Below are positions 1 to 12,291 of a stretch of DNA of 46,897 bases, one piece after another. Source of the DNA: Fulvimonas sp. R45 (GTDB lineage: Bacteria > Pseudomonadota > Gammaproteobacteria > Xanthomonadales > Rhodanobacteraceae); the NCBI RefSeq assembly GCF_030504985.1, contig NZ_JASERU010000023.1, forward strand, positions 1 to 46,897, given 5' to 3'. Numbering within the stretch: the first letter of the stretch is position 1; each line of letters starts with the position of its first letter. The notes under the pieces were generated by a model, which was given only the letters and a program-made list of their open reading frames with translations, was not told the origin of the DNA and made no database searches. Position numbers and translations under genes: made by a program.

Positions 1-94
1 TGATCTGTTCTCCGGAAAAGCGCTTCTTCACGTCCAATCTCCTTCGGTTGGGGGATTGGACTCCAAACGGCCGTGCTACTCAAAACCGGGGGGA
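1..94 (-). mobile_element. 5' end of an IS3-family insertion sequence (orfA start)
   Basis: On the minus strand a GTG at 31 opens a frame reading VKKRFSGEQI up to the window edge, preceded at a 7-base gap by a good AAGGAG ribosome site. This is the usual opening of IS3-family OrfA (helix-turn-helix half of the OrfAB transposase). The roughly 60 bases before it separate the frame from integrase coding sequence, so they should contain the left terminal repeat. The exact IS end (near 82-95) cannot be fixed without the other end. The element interrupts the integrase gene and continues outside the window. Confidence 0.6.
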
Positions 95-1066
95 CGTCGC
101 CATCGACCTCCACGAAGTCAGCCAAAGTAAGCTGCCCAACCTCAGCCACACGGGCGCCGGTATACAACCCAATCCAAGCGCCCCAGCGTGCCGCTTTACT
201 GAGCCCTTCCAAGGTTTCCGGTGAGTACAAGGCCTGAATTTGCTCTTGGGTGAAAGGCTTGAAGCCGAGGGCGCGACGCTTGCGCTTTTCCCTGGTGCCA
301 TACACAACTTGGCCTGCTGCCGGATTGTCGTCTTTGGCGAAGGCCGGGTAGTACCCACGGGCCTTGGCCCAGTCGAAAAAGCCGCGCAAGTAGCCGCATT
401 TGTTCACGATAGTTGGGGTTTGCAGACCGCCAGCACGAAGCGCCTGAACCCAGTTGCCCACGTCAACGCGGCCAGCGTCCTTGAGTGAGCTCTTCTCGCC
501 ATAGTGACGAGCGAAACCTTCGACCGCTGTTGTTTTTATTTCGAAGGTCTTGGGGCGGGTGCTGGATTTGATCTCAGCCAACCACGAGGACACGGCCTTC
601 GCAATTTGGATGACCGGAATCTTGGATGCGGGGTCAGGGGTAGGAGCAGAAGATGCAGCAGCACGAGCTGCCTGCATGAACTCTTGGTAGTACGGCTCTT
701 GATCCAACCGTCCGATACGGTCGACCGCATCCATCGCGAACTGATGATCCGACTTGCCGTTGGCCTCAATTTCGACGGTGCCATCCGGGTGACGGATGAC
801 CTTGTACCCCAAGGCAATCGCCCTGGCGATTTCCTCAACAGAAGGTACGCCATCCATAGCTACAGACACACCCAGTCCCCAACCTGTGTGAAGGTTCGAG
901 CATACGCTTGAACAAGGTCTAACGCACGTTGCTGCGCGGTCAACAAATCGCGTGTACGAAGGCTTCGAGTGACCTCGTGCTTACCTGTCGCCTGATGCGA
1001 AGACAGTCGTTGGCGAAAGTGCCAGATGCCTGAGGGTGCCAACCGCAGATAGTTGGGGATGCGCAT
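95..1066 (-). pseudogene. Tyrosine site-specific integrase, frameshifted and IS-truncated
   Basis: Phage/island integrase remnant. It starts at ATG 1066 (AGGA ribosome site) with MRIPNYLRLAPSGIWHFRQR, the N-terminal DUF6538-type region of island integrases. This frame ends at TAG 862-860. The rest continues in another frame from about 857 (MDGVPSVEEIARAIALGYKV) through a SAM-like core-binding domain to TGARVAEVGQL near 160-190, which holds the first catalytic Arg box. Similarity is lost near 95, where an IS3-type element begins, so the H-x-x-R and Tyr boxes are missing. Its position just 3' of tRNA-Ser is the usual place for an integrase beside its attachment site. Codon use is less GC-rich than that of the core genes. 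As it stands it should be inactive. Only a sequencing error at about 860-900 would repair the frame, and the 3' cut would remain. Confidence 0.8.
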
Positions 1067-1121
1067 ATCGTTCCTGTGGAGCGATATGTGGAACGACAAA
1101 CCCACCCACAGAAAAGCAAAA

Positions 1122-1142
1122 ACCCCTGTAAAAACAGGGGCT
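1122..1142 (-). terminator. Rho-independent terminator of tRNA-Ser
   Basis: A perfect 7-bp stem (1123-1129 with 1134-1140, loop AAAA) is followed on the minus strand by a run of five T. It lies 10 bases past the tRNA 3' end and is read in the tRNA direction. Confidence 0.75.
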
Positions 1143-1151
1143 TAGCAGTGC

Positions 1152-1244
1152 TGGCGGAGAGAGAGGGATTCGAACCCTCGATAAGGCTTTTGACCCTATA
1201 CTCCCTTAGCAGGGGAGCCCCTTCGGCCTCTCGGGCATCTCTCC
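1152..1244 (-). tRNA. serV: tRNA-Ser (anticodon GCT)
   Basis: A 93-base class II tRNA. The acceptor arm GGAGAGA pairs with TCTCTCC, followed by G and an encoded CCA at 1154-1152. The anticodon stem CTCCC/GGGAG has loop CTGCTAA with anticodon GCT, reading AGC/AGU serine codons. The long variable arm typical of tRNA-Ser and a GTTCGAATC T-arm are present. It follows csrA as in E. coli (csrA-serV), and an integrase remnant abuts its 3' end, so it is the probable attachment site of an island lying to the left. Confidence 0.96.
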
Positions 1245-1269
1245 GGATTTGCTTCCGCGCTTTGGCGGA

Positions 1270-1291
1270 GCCGGCAAGGATACTTGCCGGC
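1270..1291 (-). other. Hairpin between csrA and tRNA-Ser
   Basis: A perfect 9-bp inverted repeat (1270-1278 with 1283-1291, loop of 4) lies in the 68-base gap between csrA and the tRNA. No T-run follows on the minus strand, so it is not a canonical intrinsic terminator. It could be a processing or attenuation site if csrA and the tRNA are co-transcribed. Confidence 0.35.
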
Positions 1292-1312
1292 GGGCTCGAG
1301 GTAAAGCCTGGA

Positions 1313-1513
1313 TCAGTGCTCGCCCGACTCGTCGGACGCGCCGCCGTCGTTCTCGCCCTTGATGCGCTGGTAGATCTCCTCGCGATGCACCGCGACGTTC
1401 TTGGGGGCGTTGATGCCGATACGCACCTGGTTGCCCTTCACGCCGAGAACGGTGACGGTCACCTCGTCGCCGATCATCAGGGTTTCGCCGACCCTGCGGG
1501 TCAGAATCAACAT
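1313..1513 (-). CDS. csrA: Carbon storage regulator CsrA/RsmA
   Basis: Small homodimeric RNA-binding protein that binds GGA motifs in mRNA leaders and controls carbon flux, motility and biofilm genes in the cytoplasm. The 66-residue product starts [15 protein letters not shown], then [20 protein letters not shown] and VAVHREEIY, the canonical CsrA beta strands with the RNA-binding L-T-R-R and V-H-R-E-E residues intact. The start at 1513 is chosen because it matches the family N-terminus and has GGAG 8 bases upstream; an upstream ATG would add 10 unconserved residues. It lies between alaS and tRNA-Ser, the E. coli arrangement. Many gammaproteobacteria also have lysC between alaS and csrA, which is absent here. 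Confidence 0.97.
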   Translation of the reverse strand: MLILTRRVGETLMIGDEVTVTVLGVKGNQVRIGINAPKNVAVHREEIYQRIKGENDGGASDESGEH

Positions 1514-1759
1514 ATCGCTACTCCATTGAATACGAGTGGTCACAGGCCTCTGCGTAGCGGTGCCTCACCCCTGAGCACGACCACCTGCAGTTCGGCTACA
1601 GCGTCCGAAAGGCCTTGCCGCCTTCCCGGGCCATACTACATCTTGCTGATCCGAAAGACGCCTTGCCTCCGTGCCGCCGCCTTCACGCCGGCACGACATC
1701 CACCGGATGGTAGCCGAGCGTCCGCCACGGGGCAATGCGTCCGCGGCGTGACAAACGGC

Positions 1760-4414
<2,655 letters not shown>

Positions 4415-4479
4415 GCGGGTCTGGGTCATGCTGTCGTGGCGGGAGGGCTGCGGATAAGCCACGCCACGACGCGCCGCGA

Positions 4480-4971
4480 TCAGCTTTCCTCGTCGGCGTC
4501 GTCCACTTCGGCGTGGGTCACATATCTTACTGTGGCGGCGGCAAAGCCGCGGCGCAAGAGAAATTGCGCCCTCCGGCCCTGTTCGGCGCGGTCCGCGGCG
4601 GGCTTGCCGCCGTAGTGGCGGCGCAGCTGGGCGGCGGCGTGGGCCTGCCAGTCCACCTCGGCCTCGTCGAGCAGGCGGCGGATCGTGGCGTCGGCCAGGC
4701 CGTGGGTCTTCAGCTCCATGCGGATGCGCAGCGGACCGTAGCCCTGCCCGGCGCGGTTGCGCAGCAGCATGGCGGCAAAACGCTCGTCGTCCTGGTAATT
4801 CTGCTTGCCGAGGCGGTCCAGCGCGGCTTCGGCCTCGTCGCCGCCGTAGCCGCCACGGTCGAGCTTGCGCCGCAGCTCGCGCCGGGACTGCTCGCGCCGT
4901 GCCAGCAGCCCCAGCGCCTTGTCGTAGGCGCTAGGGCGTGGCTTGTCGGCATCTTCGCGCCTGCGCCTCAC
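4480..4971 (-). CDS. recX: Regulatory protein RecX
   Basis: RecX binds RecA filaments and limits their extension and recombinase activity. The 163-residue product is mainly helical, with the three-repeat RecX architecture: [23 protein letters not shown] (residues 15-40), a middle repeat around [25 protein letters not shown], and a C-terminal repeat ending in an acidic tail. It lies 43 bases downstream of recA on the same strand, the normal position, and is probably made by readthrough from recA. Confidence 0.93.
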   Translation of the reverse strand: MRRRREDADKPRPSAYDKALGLLARREQSRRELRRKLDRGGYGGDEAEAALDRLGKQNYQDDERFAAMLLRNRAGQGYGPLRIRMELKTHGLADATIRRLLDEAEVDWQAHAAAQLRRHYGGKPAADRAEQGRRAQFLLRRGFAAATVRYVTHAEVDDADEES

Positions 4972-5014
4972 GGGAGGGTTCCACCCCCGTGGGCAGATGG
5001 CCGGAGCGCGGCGA

Positions 5015-6052
<1,038 letters not shown>

Positions 6053-6301
6053 CGTCTTGGTTCCGGTTGGTGGTGATGGGAGGCATGATGCCCGGAGCGC
6101 GTCTCACGGGCTGCGATGCGTTGGAGTATCCCACATCGGTCAAGCCGGCCTGCCGGTCGGCGACGCCGCGGCGCGTCGGCCTCCGCCGATGCCGGGCGCG
6201 GGTGGGCGCCGCCGCGCGCCGCCAGCCGGCGACGCGCCCGGACACGCCCCATCCGGCCACGGGCCGCGTGCCATGCGCAGGCATGCCCGGGGGCGGCCCG
6301 C

Positions 6302-6811
6302 TCACTCCGCCAGCGTCTTCCGCAGCCCGTCCAGCGCCGCCGCCACGGTCTGCCGGCGCACCGCCTCGCGATCGCCGTCGAAACGGTACAAGCGTGCGTG
6401 GGCGTAGCCGCCGCGCCGCTTCCAGCCGATCCATACCGTGCCCACCGGTTTCTCCGGCGTGCCGCCGGACGGCCCGGCGATGCCGGTGACCGCCACCGCC
6501 ACGCCCGCGCCGAAACGGGCCAGCGCGCCGGAAACCATTTCCAGCGCGGTTTCCTCGCTCACCGCGCCGTCGTGCTCCAGCGTGCGTGGATTGACGCCCA
6601 GCAGGGCCTCCTTCGCCTCGTAGCTGTAGGTGACCACGCCGGCGTCGAACCAGGCCGAGCTGCCCGGCAGGTCGGTGAGCACCTTGGCGATCCAGCCGCC
6701 GGTGCAGGACTCGGCCGTCACCAGCATCAGCTTCTGCCGCTGCACCTCGTCGGCGACCTGCCGCGCCAGCGCGCGCAGTTCGGCATCGGTAGGAACGGAT
6801 GGCGACTCCAT
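6302..6811 (-). CDS. pncC: Nicotinamide-nucleotide amidohydrolase PncC (CinA C-terminal domain)
   Basis: Deamidates nicotinamide mononucleotide to nicotinate mononucleotide in pyridine nucleotide recycling, consuming NMN released by NAD-dependent DNA ligase. The 169-residue product is the stand-alone CinA C-terminal domain, without the N-terminal MoCF-like domain of full CinA. The signature TAESCTGG is at residues 32-39, followed by GVVTYSYEAK and a Gly-rich AVTGIAGPSGG turn. The ATG at 6811 has GGGAG 7 bases upstream. It sits next to recA, as ygaD/pncC does in E. coli, and is divergent from mutS with 78 bases between the starts. Confidence 0.92.
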   Translation of the reverse strand: MESPSVPTDAELRALARQVADEVQRQKLMLVTAESCTGGWIAKVLTDLPGSSAWFDAGVVTYSYEAKEALLGVNPRTLEHDGAVSEETALEMVSGALARFGAGVAVAVTGIAGPSGGTPEKPVGTVWIGWKRRGGYAHARLYRFDGDREAVRRQTVAAALDGLRKTLAE

Positions 6812-6889
6812 GCGAGACTCCCGGTCTTGGACCCGGCACGTTAACGCGGAGCCGCGACTCGTTCCACCCTCCGGACACCCCGCAGCTGC

Positions 6890-9478
6890 ATGAGCCTCGA
6901 CGAGCTTTCCCAGCACACCCCGCTGATGCGCCAGTACCTGGCCGCCAAGGCCGCGCACCCCGACGTGCTGCTGTTCTTCCGCATGGGCGATTTCTACGAG
7001 CTGTTCTACGACGACGCGCGCAAGGCGGCGCGGCTGCTCAACATCACGCTGACCCAGCGCGGCCAGTCCGCCGGCCAGCCTATCCCGATGGCCGGCGTGC
7101 CCTACCACGCGGTGGAGAACTACCTGGCGAAGCTGGTGCGGCTGGGCGAGTCGGTGGCGATCTGCGAGCAGATCGGCGACCCCAGCGGCAAGGGCCCGAT
7201 GGAGCGCAAGGTGGTGCGCGTGGTCACCCCCGGCACCATCACCGACGAGGCCCTGCTGGAGGAGCGCCGCGACAACCTGCTGCTGGCGATCGCGGCCGGG
7301 CCGCGTGGCGACTACGGCCTGGCCTGGGTCGACCTCGCCGGCGGCCGCTTCCTGCTCAGCGAGGCGGCGAACGCCGAGGCGCTGGCCGCGGAACTGGCGC
7401 GGCTGCAGCCGGCGGAGACGCTGGTGGACGAGAGCGTGGCCTGGCCGAAGCTGGTCGCCGCCCTGCCCGGCCTGCGCCGCCGCCCGCCCTGGCATTTCGA
7501 TGGCGACGCGGCGCGGCGCGAACTGAACCGCTTCTTCGGCACCCGCGGCCTGGACGGCTTCGGCGTCGACGGCCTGCCGCTGGCCATCGGCGCCGCCGGC
7601 TGCCTGCTCGGTTACGTGGAGGAAACCCAGAAGAGCGCGCTGCCGCACCTGTCCGGCATGGCGGTGGAAGCCGCCAGCGAGACCATCGCGCTGGACGCCG
7701 CCACCCGCCGCAACCTGGAGCTGGACACCCACCCCAGCGGCCGCACCGAGCACACCCTGCTCGGCGTGCTGGACGAGACGGTGACGCCGATGGGCGCGCG
7801 CCTGCTGCGCCGCTGGCTGAACCGCCCGCTGCGCTCGCGCGAGGTGCTGCGCGCCCGCCACCAGGCCATCGGCACGTTGATCGACAACCGCCGCTACGAG
7901 CCGTTGCGCGAGCAACTGCGCGGCATCGGCGACCTGGAGCGCATCCTCGCCCGCGTAGCGCTGCGCTCGGCGCGGCCACGCGACCTTTCCACCTTGCGCG
8001 ATGGCCTCCTGGCAGCGCCCGAGCTGCGATCGCGCATCGCGGAACTCGACAGCCCATTGCTGCACGCCTTGGTCGGCCGCATCGGCGACCATGCCGGCAG
8101 CGCCGCGCTGCTGGCGCGTGCCATCGTGCCGCAGCCGCCGGTTCTGCAACGCGACGGCGGCGTCATCGCCGACGGCTACGATGCCGAGCTGGACGAACTG
8201 CGCCGGCTGTCCACCCACGCCGACCAGTACCTGGTGGAACTGGAGGAGCGCGAGAAGGCCGCCAGCGGCATCCCCACGCTGAAGGTGGGCTACAACCGCG
8301 TGCACGGCTACTACATCGAGATCGGCAAGGCGCAGTCGGACAAGGCGCCCACGCACTACACGCGCCGCCAGACCACCAAGAACGCCGAGCGCTACATCAC
8401 CGAGGAGCTCAAGCAGTTCGAGGACAAGGTGCTCAGCGCGAAGGAACGCTCGCTGATGCGCGAGCGCGCGTTGTACGAGGCGCTGCTCGACACGCTCACC
8501 GCCACACTGGAGCCGCTGAAGCGGGCCGCCGCCGCCATCGCCGAGCTGGACGTGCTGGCCACCCTGGCCGAGCGCGCCGAGACGCTGGACTGGAGCGCGC
8601 CGGAACTGGTCGACGAACCCGGCATCGCCATCGAGCGCGGCCGCCACCCGGTGGTGGAGAAGGTGCGCGATGAGCCGTTCGAGCCGAACGACCTGAAGCT
8701 CGACGACGCCCGCCGCATGCTGGTCATCACCGGTCCCAACATGGGCGGCAAGAGCACCTACATGCGGCAGAACGCACTGATCGTGCTGCTCGCCCACGTC
8801 GGCAGCTACGTGCCGGCGACGCGCGCCGTGGTCGGCCCGGTCGACCGCATCTTCACCCGCATCGGCGCGGGCGACGACCTCTCGCGCGGCCAGTCCACCT
8901 TCATGGTGGAGATGAGCGAGACCGCCAACATCCTGCACAACGCCACCGAGCACAGCCTGGTGCTGATGGACGAGGTGGGCCGCGGCACCAGCACCTACGA
9001 CGGCCTGGCGCTGGCGCGCGCGGCCGCGGTGCACCTGGCCACTGCCAGCCGCGCCTTCACCCTGTTTGCCACCCACTACTTCGAGTTGACCGAACTGGCC
9101 GGCACATACCCGGCCATCGCCAACGTGCACCTGGACGCGGTCGAGCTTCACGACCAGGTGCGGGGCGACCAGCTCGTCTTCATGCATGCGGTGAAGGACG
9201 GCCCCGCCAATCGCAGCTTCGGCCTGCAGGTGGCCGCGCTGGCCGGCCTGCCGAAGGCGGTGATCGCCGACGCGCGGCGGACGCTGGCGGAACTGGAGCG
9301 CGGCATGCACCAGCACGCCCCGACCGCCAGGCCCCAGGCCGACGCCTCGCCGCAACTTGGCCTGTTCGCGCCGCAGGAACCTTCCGCCGCGGAACGCGCC
9401 CTGGCCGACATCGACCCCGACGCGCTCGCGCCGCGCGAGGCGCTGGAGGCGCTTTACCGCCTGAAGGCCCTGCTCTGA
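6890..9478 (+). CDS. mutS: DNA mismatch repair protein MutS
   Basis: Recognises mismatches and small loops and recruits MutL. The 862-residue product (E. coli: 853) has the mismatch-binding F-x-E motif as F35-Y-E37 in GDFYE. The connector, core and clamp domains follow, then the ABC ATPase with Walker [10 protein letters not shown] near residue 614 and [14 protein letters not shown] (Walker B and D-loop). The C-terminal dimerisation tail ends in [11 protein letters not shown]. Transcribed divergently from pncC, so its promoter must lie within 6812-6889. Confidence 0.99.
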   Translation: MSLDELSQHTPLMRQYLAAKAAHPDVLLFFRMGDFYELFYDDARKAARLLNITLTQRGQSAGQPIPMAGVPYHAVENYLAKLVRLGESVAICEQIGDPSGKGPMERKVVRVVTPGTITDEALLEERRDNLLLAIAAGPRGDYGLAWVDLAGGRFLLSEAANAEALAAELARLQPAETLVDESVAWPKLVAALPGLRRRPPWHFDGDAARRELNRFFGTRGLDGFGVDGLPLAIGAAGCLLGYVEETQKSALPHLSGMAVEAASETIALDAATRRNLELDTHPSGRTEHTLLGVLDETVTPMGARLLRRWLNRPLRSREVLRARHQAIGTLIDNRRYEPLREQLRGIGDLERILARVALRSARPRDLSTLRDGLLAAPELRSRIAELDSPLLHALVGRIGDHAGSAALLARAIVPQPPVLQRDGGVIADGYDAELDELRRLSTHADQYLVELEEREKAASGIPTLKVGYNRVHGYYIEIGKAQSDKAPTHYTRRQTTKNAERYITEELKQFEDKVLSAKERSLMRERALYEALLDTLTATLEPLKRAAAAIAELDVLATLAERAETLDWSAPELVDEPGIAIERGRHPVVEKVRDEPFEPNDLKLDDARRMLVITGPNMGGKSTYMRQNALIVLLAHVGSYVPATRAVVGPVDRIFTRIGAGDDLSRGQSTFMVEMSETANILHNATEHSLVLMDEVGRGTSTYDGLALARAAAVHLATASRAFTLFATHYFELTELAGTYPAIANVHLDAVELHDQVRGDQLVFMHAVKDGPANRSFGLQVAALAGLPKAVIADARRTLAELERGMHQHAPTARPQADASPQLGLFAPQEPSAAERALADIDPDALAPREALEALYRLKALL

Positions 9479-9520
9479 AAGCCGACCGGCCGCGCCCCGG
9501 GCGCAGCCGGATCCCTTGGC

Positions 9521-10150
9521 CTACGCGGCCTGCGGCAACGGTTCGGGGAAAGGTTCGCGCCACGCAGGCAAGGCCATCATCCGCTCGTGCCAGCGCCGGA
9601 TGTGCGCGAACTCCCCCACCGGCAGGCGCGCCTGCTCCGCCCACGGCAGCAGCACGGCGACACCGAAGTCCGCGATGCTGAGCTTGCCGCCCACCAGGTA
9701 GTCGCGGTCCTCCAGGTGCGCATCCAGCACGGCGGCGAAGCGGCGGAAGAACGCGGTCGCCTCTTCCACCGCCGCCGCGTTCGGCTCGCCCAGGCCGAGA
9801 TTCGGCTTGATCATGTGCTCGAAATACAGCGCACCGCCATGCCGCGAGAAATGCGCGATGTCCCAGGACAGCCAACGCAGCACCTCGACCTGGCTCGCGG
9901 CGTCGGCCGGCCACAGGTCGGAACCCGCCTTCACCGCGAGGTGGGCCATGATCGCGGTGCTCTCCCACAGGCGCAGCCCGCCGTCGACGAGCAGCGGCAC
10001 CTTGCCGTTCGGGTTCTCGGCCAGGAAGGCCGGCGTGCGCTGCTCGCCGCGGCCCAGGTCGATCCTGACGTATTCCACCGGCGAGCCGAGGTATTTCGCC
10101 ACCGCGCAGGCCTTGCGCGGGTTCATCGTCTCTGCGTAATACAGCTTCAT
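9521..10150 (-). CDS. Glutathione S-transferase family protein
   Basis: Predicted cytosolic glutathione transferase. The 209-residue product has an N-terminal thioredoxin fold (residues 1-80) with the cis-Pro segment NPNGKVPLL and the glutathione gamma-Glu contact LWESTAI. An all-helical C-terminal domain contains LVGGKLSIADFGVAVLLPW, the N-capping motif of GSTs. The substrate cannot be read from the sequence. It is divergent from a TetR regulator, with an 18-bp palindrome in the shared promoter region, which suggests induction by an electrophile or aromatic ligand sensed by that regulator. Confidence 0.9.
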   Translation of the reverse strand: MKLYYAETMNPRKACAVAKYLGSPVEYVRIDLGRGEQRTPAFLAENPNGKVPLLVDGGLRLWESTAIMAHLAVKAGSDLWPADAASQVEVLRWLSWDIAHFSRHGGALYFEHMIKPNLGLGEPNAAAVEEATAFFRRFAAVLDAHLEDRDYLVGGKLSIADFGVAVLLPWAEQARLPVGEFAHIRRWHERMMALPAWREPFPEPLPQAA

Positions 10151-10211
10151 GTCGCTGCTCCTTGGGTGAGGGTGCTGCCATTGGGCGATACGCAGTGTCC
10201 ACGCGGGCTAC

Positions 10212-10229
10212 ATATGTTCAAGAACATAT
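10212..10229. promoter_or_regulatory. Palindromic operator between gst and tetR
   Basis: Perfect inverted repeat ATATGTTC-AA-GAACATAT in the 128-base divergent region. A -10-like TACGCT lies at 10243-10248, so the palindrome covers the place of the -35 box for tetR and could also block gst transcription. Form and place fit a TetR-dimer operator; the link to this particular regulator is inferred. Confidence 0.7.
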
Positions 10230-10278
10230 TCAGCACCCGGGATACGCTGGGCGCCCCCGTCACTCCGCCACCGCCGCC

Positions 10279-10887
10279 ATGCCCTATACCGCCGAGCACA
10301 AGCAGAGAACCCGGCAACGCATCGTCGAGTGCGCGCGCGAGCTGTTCAACCACCGCGGCTTCGCCGACGTCTCCATCGACGAGATCATGCAGCGCGCGGG
10401 CCTGACCCGCGGCGGCTTCTACAACCACTTCAAGGCCAAGGAGGAGCTCTACGCGGAGGCGGTCGCCATCTACCTGGACTTCGACCCCTCGCAACGCTGG
10501 CATGGCATCGAGTTCGACGCCCGCGCCCGCGGCGTCGAGGCCGCGTGCCAGATGGTGAACATCTACCTGTCGGCCGCGCACCTGGAGGACATCGAAGGGC
10601 ACTGTCCGCTGATCGCCCTGCCCTCGGACACCGCACGCGCGGGTCCGCGCGTGCGGGAGGCCTATCGCAGGCTGGTCGAGCGCATGGCGGCGGTGATGAC
10701 CGCCGGCACGGAGGAACAGGCCGGGACGCAGGCACGCGAACGCGGGCTGGCCATCACCGCGTTGTGCGTGGGCGGCATGGTGCTGGCGCGCACCCTCGAC
10801 GATGCGCGGTTCGGCGACGAGATCCGCCGCGCCGCGCACACCATCGCGCTGGAGCTGATCGCCACCGAGCCCGCGGAAACGCCGTGA
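10279..10887 (+). CDS. TetR/AcrR family transcriptional regulator
   Basis: The 202-residue product has an N-terminal TetR DNA-binding domain: QRIVECARELFNHRGF, then the helix-turn-helix around VSIDEIMQRAGLTRGGFYNHF at residues 35-55, followed by K-E-E-L. The C-terminal ligand domain is helical and not specific to a known inducer. ATG 10279 is taken as the start because family homology begins there; an in-frame start at 10162 would run across the operator. It is divergent from the GST gene and likely represses both genes through the palindrome at 10212. Confidence 0.92.
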   Translation: MPYTAEHKQRTRQRIVECARELFNHRGFADVSIDEIMQRAGLTRGGFYNHFKAKEELYAEAVAIYLDFDPSQRWHGIEFDARARGVEAACQMVNIYLSAAHLEDIEGHCPLIALPSDTARAGPRVREAYRRLVERMAAVMTAGTEEQAGTQARERGLAITALCVGGMVLARTLDDARFGDEIRRAAHTIALELIATEPAETP

Positions 10888-10932
10888 GGCGGTGGCGATG
10901 GCCCGGAAAGCGCAGGATTCCGACGCCCCTCA

Positions 10933-11198
10933 GAGCCTGTTCAAGATCTCCCCGTAGCTCGCGTTGCCTTGCCCTGGCCGCCCGGTGGGAGTGCGTGGCG
11001 CAGCGCCTGCCTGGCGGGCAGGTCAAGCCGCGCGCTGCCGCATGGCGGCCAGGGCAAGGCAACCCTTCGGGCCGGGTCTGTTTGCCCACAGGCCGGCGTC
11101 ATCGCTCCGTCGTGGACGGACGTCCACTCCCTCGCTCTTCCTTGGCCTGCGCGCAAACAGCTCCCGGCGCGGGCCACGGGGAGATTTTGAACAGGCTC
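10933..11198 (-). repeat. 266-bp MITE-like element, copy 1
   Basis: Imperfect terminal inverted repeats (GAGCCTGTTCAAGATCTCC at the left, the complement of GAGCCTGTTCAAAATCTCC at the right) are flanked by the direct repeat TCA (10930-10932 and 11199-11201). Inside is a perfect 20-bp inverted repeat (10963-10982 with 11044-11063). Copies 2 and 3 have exactly the same length. The right TCA is the complement of the stop codon TGA of the receiver gene. The 3-bp T-N-A duplication is like that made by IS5-family (IS1031-type) transposases. No transposase is encoded, so it would be a non-autonomous element. It fills the 311-base space between tetR and the receiver gene. Confidence 0.85.
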
Positions 11199-11747
11199 TC
11201 AGGCGGCGATGCCGGCCACCGGCCCGGGCACCGTGCGCTCTTCCGGCACGGACGGCGCGACGGTTTCGAGCACCACCTCGCGCACCGGCAGGCGTCCGGC
11301 CACGGTCAGCTTGTGGATGCAGGCCGCCACCTCCGCATGGCCGAACGGCTTCTTGATGAAGTCGTCGGCGCCGAAGCGCTGCACGTAGAACTGCTCGGTG
11401 GCCTGCGGGTTGCCGCTGATCATCACGATCGGGATGTGCGCGGTGAGCGGGTCGTGGCGCAGCGCGCGCAGCACGGCGAAACCATTGATGCCGGGCAGCA
11501 CGATGTCCAGGAAGATCAGTTCGGGCAGCGCGGCGCGTGCCAGTTCCAGCGCACCCTCCCCGTCGGCGGCCTTCTGCACCACGTAGCCGTCCCTCTCCAG
11601 CATGCGGCCGAGCACGGCGCAGATGGTGGGCGAATCGTCGACGACCAGCATCCGCGTGCCCGCCGCCGCCTGCCGGCAGGCGACACCGCCATGTTCCCCG
11701 TCGGCCGCATGGCCGAGCAGGCGTTTGAAGAATCCCATTCCGTTCAC
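11199..11747 (-). CDS. Stand-alone response regulator (CheY-like receiver)
   Basis: The 182-residue protein has one receiver domain at about residues 32-150 and no output domain. The acid pair is D37-D38, the phospho-acceptor D81 (LIFLDIVLPG), the switch Ser S111 and the conserved Lys in FIKKPF (K133). It resembles PilG/PilH-type chemotaxis and twitching regulators, but no sensor kinase is nearby, so the partner is unknown. Residues 1-31 and the last 35 or so are extra to the domain. The start is GTG 11747 (GGGGA upstream) or ATG 11738. The TGA stop is the triplet flanking MITE copy 1, so the element begins directly after this gene. Confidence 0.85.
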   Translation of the reverse strand: MNGMGFFKRLLGHAADGEHGGVACRQAAAGTRMLVVDDSPTICAVLGRMLERDGYVVQKAADGEGALELARAALPELIFLDIVLPGINGFAVLRALRHDPLTAHIPIVMISGNPQATEQFYVQRFGADDFIKKPFGHAEVAACIHKLTVAGRLPVREVVLETVAPSVPEERTVPGPVAGIAA

Positions 11748-11852
11748 GGCGCAATCCCCAGTCGGTCCCCGTCCCTGCAGGCTGGCATCGGCACGCCACC
11801 CGGCTGGTCGTCATGTTCCGGCAAGCATCGCGTCAAATCTGCGAAGCAATGC

Positions 11853-12260
11853 TCAACCGCCATCCTTGAGTCGCCTGAGTTCCCGCCGCGCCTGCTTGTC
11901 CGGGCGCTTCGGCGGTGCCGTGGCGCCGACCATGCGGCGCTCGGCACGCGCCGTCTCGCGCGCCAGCCGGCTGGCGTCGGTCTCGCGATACAGCGCCTGC
12001 GCCACACTGGCCGGGCCGCGCCGTTCGGAGAGCGCCAGCACCTCGACCTCCAGCCGCTCTTCGCCGCGGGCGATCCGCAACCGGTCGCCCGCGCGCAGCG
12101 TCTTCGCCGGCTTGCAGCCGCCGCCGTTCACGTCGACATGGCCGCCCACGATGGCCTGCTTCGCCAGGCTGCGGGTCTTGAAGAAGCGCGCGGCCCACAG
12201 CCACACGTCCACGCGGACTTCGGCCAGGCCGGTATCGCCTGCCTCGTTCATCGATGGCAT
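11853..12260 (-). CDS. hslR: Heat-shock protein Hsp15, S4-domain RNA-binding protein
   Basis: Binds stalled 50S subunits carrying nascent chain and helps recycle them. The 135-residue product opens with an S4 domain: VRVDVWLWAARFFKTRSLAKQAI, then GGHVDVNGG and LRAGDRLRI. A basic C-terminal tail follows (RPDKQARRELRRLKDGG), as in HslR. ATG 12260 is chosen because GGAG lies 8 bases upstream; ATG 12251 is in frame just after. It is divergent from the small gene at 12292, with only 31 bases between the starts. Confidence 0.9.
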   Translation of the reverse strand: MPSMNEAGDTGLAEVRVDVWLWAARFFKTRSLAKQAIVGGHVDVNGGGCKPAKTLRAGDRLRIARGEERLEVEVLALSERRGPASVAQALYRETDASRLARETARAERRMVGATAPPKRPDKQARRELRRLKDGG

Positions 12261-12291
12261 GATCGCTCCATTCTCATCGGAATACGCCAAC

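Noticed and set aside
6053..6301. LexA operator or clear promoter upstream of recA
   Set aside because: A TTGACC and a GATACT-like box are present but at the wrong spacing to each other, and no convincing LexA-type palindrome was found.
6302..9355. A 1017-codon open frame antisense to mutS running into pncC
   Set aside because: Only its last 169 codons (pncC) have family homology; the rest is low-complexity Ala/Gly/Arg/His text typical of the antisense frame of GC-rich genes, and mutS on the other strand is certain.
10969..11190. A 73-78-codon ORF that is open in all three MITE copies
   Set aside because: The translations are shared because the DNA is shared; the ORF has no start signal or recognisable domain, and frames open easily at this GC content. 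A larger set of copies with synonymous bias would be needed to revive it.
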